NCBI RefSeq assembly: GCF_014202825.1
Contig: NZ_JACHHP010000003.1
Span: 270,229 to 334,228 of the forward strand
Reading direction: 5' to 3'
Origin: Chiayiivirga flava
GTDB lineage: Bacteria > Pseudomonadota > Gammaproteobacteria > Xanthomonadales > Xanthomonadaceae
DNA length: 64,000 nucleotides
Part shown: one piece after another, positions 60,979 through 64,000 of the stretch
Position numbering within the stretch: the first letter of the stretch is position 1
How the letters are laid out: every line of letters begins with the position of its first letter
Translations under genes and position numbers: made by a program
The notes under the pieces: model-generated
What the model was told of the DNA's origin: nothing
Seen by the model: the letters and a program-made list of their open reading frames with translations, nothing else
Database searches by the model: none

Positions 60979-61113
60979 GCCCGCGGCGCCGCGTTTGTGT
61001 CGGCCCCAAGCATACCGCCGCCCGACCGCCGCCGCGCCCGACGCGGGACGGACCGAACGGGCCGTCGCGGCGGTCGTGCGCCGCGCCCGCTGCCCGTGCA
61101 CCTTGCACACGAC

Positions 61114-61143
61114 TTGGCAAGTGCGCCGTCCGCCCGATAGATT
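61114..61143 (+). promoter_or_regulatory. Putative promoter of the borosin-like operon
   Basis: TTGGCA (61114-61119), 18-base spacer, TAGATT (61138-61143), 28 bases before the methyltransferase ATG. A plausible but not strong sigma-70 pair. Confidence 0.4.
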
Positions 61144-61171
61144 GACGGTCTTACTTCGCGCGTGTGGCGGC

Positions 61172-61978
61172 ATGACTCAGGGGCGGTTGGTCTGCGTGGG
61201 ACTGGGCATGATGCTCGGCGCGCACGTGAGTCCGCGTTCGCGCGGCGAGATCGAAGCGGCGGACGTGGTGTTCGCGGCGGTGTCCGATCCGCTGGTCGAG
61301 CTGTGGCTGCAGTCCATGCATCGCGATGTGCGCAGCCTGCAGCCGCTGTACGCGCCGGACAAGTCGCGTGCCGACACCTATCGCGAGATGGTCGCCACGC
61401 TGCTGGACGAAGTGCGCGCCGGCCGCCGCGTCTGCGGCGTGTTCTACGGCCACCCCGGCGTGTTCGCGCAGGCCCCGCACCGCGCCCTCGCGCAGGCGCG
61501 CGACGAAGGCTTCGAGGCGCACATGGAACCGGGCATTTCCGCCGAGGACTGCCTCTACGCGGACCTGGGCATCGACCCGGGCACGTTCGGCTGCCAGCAC
61601 CACGAAGCCACCCAGTTCATGCTGTACGAGCGCCGCATCGATCCGTCGGCCTACCTCGTGCTGTGGCAGGTCGGCATCGCCGGCGACCGCAGCCTGCGCC
61701 GCCGCGTCACGGCGCCCGCGTACCTCGCCCTGCTGGTCGAGCGCCTGCTGCGCGACTACCCGCCGGAGCACGCGGTGATCGTTTACGAAGCTGCTACCCT
61801 ACCGATCGCGACGGCGCGCATCGAGGGGATGGCGCTGTCGCGCCTGGTCGATGCCCGCCTGAACCTGCAATCCACGCTGGTGATCCCACCGGCGCAGGCC
61901 ATGCGGGGCGACCCGGCCATGCTCGAACGGCTGGACCTGCTCGATCGCGACATCGCGCAAGCGCAGGCACCGCGTTGA
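61172..61978 (+). CDS. Borosin-type peptide backbone alpha-N-methyltransferase (TP-methylase fold)
   Basis: 268-residue SAM-dependent methyltransferase of the tetrapyrrole-methylase fold. It starts RLVCVGLGMMLGAHVSPRSR. Its motifs align with the fungal borosin enzyme OphMA and the split bacterial SonM: DKSRADTYREM (about 63-73, with Tyr60, Arg66 and Tyr70 at the positions of the catalytic Tyr/Arg/Tyr), FYGHPGVFAQAPHRALA (about 91-107), PGISAEDCLYADLGIDP (120-136) and LVLWQVGIAGD. Such enzymes methylate peptide-bond nitrogens of a RiPP precursor. Here the precursor is not fused but is encoded 53 bases downstream. Tetrapyrrole methylation is less likely given these motifs. Confidence 0.88.
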   Translation: MTQGRLVCVGLGMMLGAHVSPRSRGEIEAADVVFAAVSDPLVELWLQSMHRDVRSLQPLYAPDKSRADTYREMVATLLDEVRAGRRVCGVFYGHPGVFAQAPHRALAQARDEGFEAHMEPGISAEDCLYADLGIDPGTFGCQHHEATQFMLYERRIDPSAYLVLWQVGIAGDRSLRRRVTAPAYLALLVERLLRDYPPEHAVIVYEAATLPIATARIEGMALSRLVDARLNLQSTLVIPPAQAMRGDPAMLERLDLLDRDIAQAQAPR

Positions 61979-62007
61979 GAGCGTGGTTGCATGAGTGCGG
62001 TTTTTTT
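61969..62007 (+). promoter_or_regulatory. Weak hairpin and T7 run between methyltransferase and precursor genes
   Basis: Five-bp pairing accgc/gcggt (61969-61973 with 61997-62001) closing on a run of seven T (62001-62007). It might act as a partial attenuator or processing site; the stem is weak. Confidence 0.3.
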
Positions 62008-62031
62008 CTTTCATCAAACAGGGGTCATGCC

Positions 62032-62310
62032 ATGTCCAATATCATCGGGTTTCTCGAATCCATCGGCCGCACGCGGCTGTCCGAGGCGCAGTACGCCGCC
62101 GCCGTCGCCACGCTCGACATCGACGCCGCGCAGCGCGACGCGCTGCTGCGCCGCGACGCGGGTGCGCTCAACGATCTGCTCGGCGGTCGCGCCACGCAGA
62201 TGATGATGATGCTGTTCCCGGTCGAAGAGCCGCGGAAGCAGGACGACGAGCCGGCCGACGACGATCGCAAGGATCGCGACGAGCCGTCGGAGTCGATCCG
62301 CCGCCACTGA
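62032..62310 (+). CDS. Putative split-borosin precursor peptide
   Basis: 92 residues. The N-terminal half (1-50: MSNIIGFLESIGRTRLSEAQ, YAAAVATLDIDAAQRDALLR, RDAGALNDLL) is helical and has the size and pattern of the borosin-binding domain of SonA-like precursors. A short segment follows, GGRATQMMMMLFPVEEP (51-67), whose hydrophobic run is the probable methylated core. The tail (68-92) is charged and acidic (RKQDDEPADDDRKDRDEP), an unusual follower. It lies directly behind the borosin-like methyltransferase. The annotation rests on this context and the domain pattern, not on a database match. Confidence 0.75.
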   Translation: MSNIIGFLESIGRTRLSEAQYAAAVATLDIDAAQRDALLRRDAGALNDLLGGRATQMMMMLFPVEEPRKQDDEPADDDRKDRDEPSESIRRH

Positions 62311-62330
62311 TCTGGCGACGGAGGTCCGTC

Positions 62331-64000
62331 ATGCGCGTGCGGTGGGTCCGGCTCGGACTGACGATGCTCTGCGCGCTGCTGCTGGCCGGGCCGATGCAAG
62401 GCAGCGCTTCGGACGACATCGAAGCGCTGCTGCAGCAGGCAGAATCGGTGCGCAGCGCCGATCCTGCCGCCTTCGCCGATCTGCTGCACCGCGCCAACGC
62501 GCAGGGCGACCGCGCCACGCCGCGGCAGCGCGAGCAGCTGACCTATCTCAACGCCTACGCCGAAGGCTTTGCCGGCCGCTACGACGCCGCGATCGAGGCC
62601 GCCCGCGGCCTGCTCGACAGCGCCGACGTCGAGATGCGCTTTCGCGCCGGCGCCTTCATCATCAACAGTTACGCGGTCACGCTGCGTTTCACCGAAGGCC
62701 TGCGCCAGCTGGAACAGACGCTCGCGCTGCTGCCGCAGATCGCCGATCCGCAGTTGCGGCAGCACGGCCTGGTGGTGGCCGGCGTGCTCTACAACCAGAT
62801 CGGCCAGTACGAACTGGGCCTGCACTACGCCGACCTGATCCTGGCCGAGGCCGACGCGGCGCCCGGCCGCACGCTGTGTTTTGCCGACCAGCTGCGCGTG
62901 GAAGCGCTGCAGGGCCTGGGCCGGCTGCCGGGCGACGACGCCCTGATGGAACACGCCATCGAACGCTGTGCGGCGGAGGGCGAGCTCGTCGTGGCGACCT
63001 CGGTGCGCGCCACGCTGGCACGCAAATGGGCTGCCCAGGGCAAACGCGAGCAGGCCATCACCTACCTGCAGAAGCACCTGCCGGACGTACGCGCGACGCG
63101 TTATCCGCGCGTGATCGGCGAAGTCAACTCGCTGCTCGGCGAACTGCTGTTCGCGCACGGCGACCTGATCCAGGCCGAACGCCACGCGCGCGCCGCCGTC
63201 GCGCAGAGCGCCGGCATGGGGTATTCGCTGCCGCTGGTGGCGGCCTACCGCACGCTCTACGAGGTGGCGGACCGGCGCGGCGATCCGGTGGCGGCACTGA
63301 ATCACTACCGGAACTTCGCCGAAGCCGACAAGGCCTACCTCAACGACGTCAACCAGCGCGAGGTGGCCTACCAGATCGTGCGCCAGGAAACCGAGCTCAA
63401 GACGCGCCAGATCGAACTGCTCGATCGCCAGAACCAGGTGCTGCAGCTCGAACAGAAGGTCGATCGGCAGGGGGTGCAGAACACCCGGCTCGTGGCCGCG
63501 CTGCTGGCGGTGATGCTGGTGTCGATCGGCTATTGGGCCTACAAGATCAAACGCGTGCAGCTCTCGCTCAAGCGCTCGGCCGAGACCGACGCGCTGACCG
63601 GCGTGCTCAATCGCCGCCATTTCAGCACGCTCTCGGAGCAGAGCCTCGCGGCATGCGAAAAGTCCGGCGACTGGGCGGCGCTGGTGATGTTCGACCTCGA
63701 CCACTTCAAGGCGATCAACGACAGTTTCGGCCACATCGCCGGCGACTGGGTGCTGCAGCGCGTGACCGAGATCTGCGCGCCGTTCTGCCGGCCGATCGAC
63801 CACTTCGGCCGCCTCGGCGGCGAGGAATTCGCCATCCTGCTGCACGGCGCGGACCTGCGCCAGGCCACGCGCCTGGCCGAAGACTGCCGCGTCCGCATCT
63901 CGCTGATCGACACCGCGCCGAGCGGTCACGACTTCCGTGTCACCGCAAGCTTCGGCGTCGCCAGCGTGGCGACCGCCGGCTATTCGCTGCAGCGGCTGCT
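62331..64000 (+). CDS. Membrane diguanylate cyclase with periplasmic TPR sensor (3' end outside window)
   Basis: 556 residues visible. A signal peptide (LGLTMLCALLLAGPMQGSA) is followed by a periplasmic TPR-like helical region (about 30-330), then a coiled coil (VAYQIVRQETELKTRQIELL) and a membrane helix (LVAALLAVMLVSIGYWAYKI). The GGDEF domain has FDLDHFKAINDSFGH and the active-site variant RLGGEEFAILL (GGEEF, usually active). GGAGG six bases before the ATG at 62331 sets the start. The gene follows the borosin-like precursor by 20 bases and could share its transcript. Confidence 0.9.
   Translation, partial: MRVRWVRLGLTMLCALLLAGPMQGSASDDIEALLQQAESVRSADPAAFADLLHRANAQGDRATPRQREQLTYLNAYAEGFAGRYDAAIEAARGLLDSADVEMRFRAGAFIINSYAVTLRFTEGLRQLEQTLALLPQIADPQLRQHGLVVAGVLYNQIGQYELGLHYADLILAEADAAPGRTLCFADQLRVEALQGLGRLPGDDALMEHAIERCAAEGELVVATSVRATLARKWAAQGKREQAITYLQKHLPDVRATRYPRVIGEVNSLLGELLFAHGDLIQAERHARAAVAQSAGMGYSLPLVAAYRTLYEVADRRGDPVAALNHYRNFAEADKAYLNDVNQREVAYQIVRQETELKTRQIELLDRQNQVLQLEQKVDRQGVQNTRLVAALLAVMLVSIGYWAYKIKRVQLSLKRSAETDALTGVLNRRHFSTLSEQSLAACEKSGDWAALVMFDLDHFKAINDSFGHIAGDWVLQRVTEICAPFCRPIDHFGRLGGEEFAILLHGADLRQATRLAEDCRVRISLIDTAPSGHDFRVTASFGVASVATAGYSLQRL

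Noticed and set aside
61162-62310. A single 382-codon frame reading through the methyltransferase into the precursor
   Set aside because: Its first two thirds are out of frame with the methyltransferase motifs. Only the last 93 codons, from the ATG at 62032, make sense, so this is not a fused borosin.

Overview
The window is a stretch of a GC-rich (roughly 70%) bacterial chromosome with tightly packed genes. Many neighbouring genes overlap by the four bases ATGA or GTGA. The gene set points to the gammaproteobacterial order Lysobacterales (Xanthomonadales). It includes a carbohydrate-permease-free PTS (EIIA-HPr-EI) near mgtE, uvrC-pgsA followed by tRNA-Gly, tRNA-Cys and tRNA-Leu, a 41-residue L36 variant ([11 protein letters not shown]...), an AguA/AguB pair and many c-di-GMP proteins. 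The species cannot be named from sequence alone. No plasmid, complete phage, insertion sequence or CRISPR array was seen.

Layout. 0-8.7 kb: minus-strand regulatory PTS genes and a truncated mgtE, with a four-gene cassette between them (GMC oxidoreductase, an exported partner, a methyltransferase, an acyltransferase). 8.7-17.1 kb: EF-hand protein, M48 protease, zinc-ribbon protein, topoisomerase IB, SodC lipoprotein, and a LysR regulator divergent from two oxidoreductases. 17.2-22.9 kb: thioredoxin/NHL protein, uvrC, pgsA and three tRNAs. 22.9-25 kb: a compositionally different PIN-like gene directly behind tRNA-Leu, plus small unknowns. 25-34.6 kb: FMN glutamate-synthase-like protein, secreted metalloprotease, tRNA-Val, MFS transporter, secreted lipase-like protein and a glycosyltransferase. 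34.6-41.8 kb: DUF2461, sbcB, a REC-REC-PAS-GGDEF-EAL protein, a TraB-like protein and aguB. 42.3-44.2 kb: aguA, a small secreted protein and rpmJ. 44.2-54.4 kb: a polysaccharide region (flippase, epimerase, GDP-mannose dehydratase, two glycosyltransferases, O-antigen ligase/polymerase) and an FG-GAP lipoprotein. 54.4-59.2 kb: two paralogous exported proteins, one carrying 11 Ca-binding-type repeats, four Ig-like repeats and a C-terminal sorting-type tail. 59.3-64 kb: two diguanylate cyclases flanking a two-gene system.

The most interesting locus is 61172-62310. It encodes a TP-methylase-fold protein with the hallmarks of borosin alpha-N-methyltransferases (KSRxxTYxxM, FYGHPGVF, PGISAEDCLYADLxIDP). 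A 92-residue protein follows, with a helical N-terminal domain, a short hydrophobic segment (MMMMLFPV) and an acidic tail. This looks like a split borosin, meaning a backbone N-methylated RiPP with a separate precursor, related in layout to SonM/SonA of Shewanella. Its core sequence and follower are unusual.

Other themes are c-di-GMP signalling (three proteins), extracellular matrix and surface proteins, agmatine-to-putrescine conversion, and a family of inverted GC-rich repeats placed between convergent genes.
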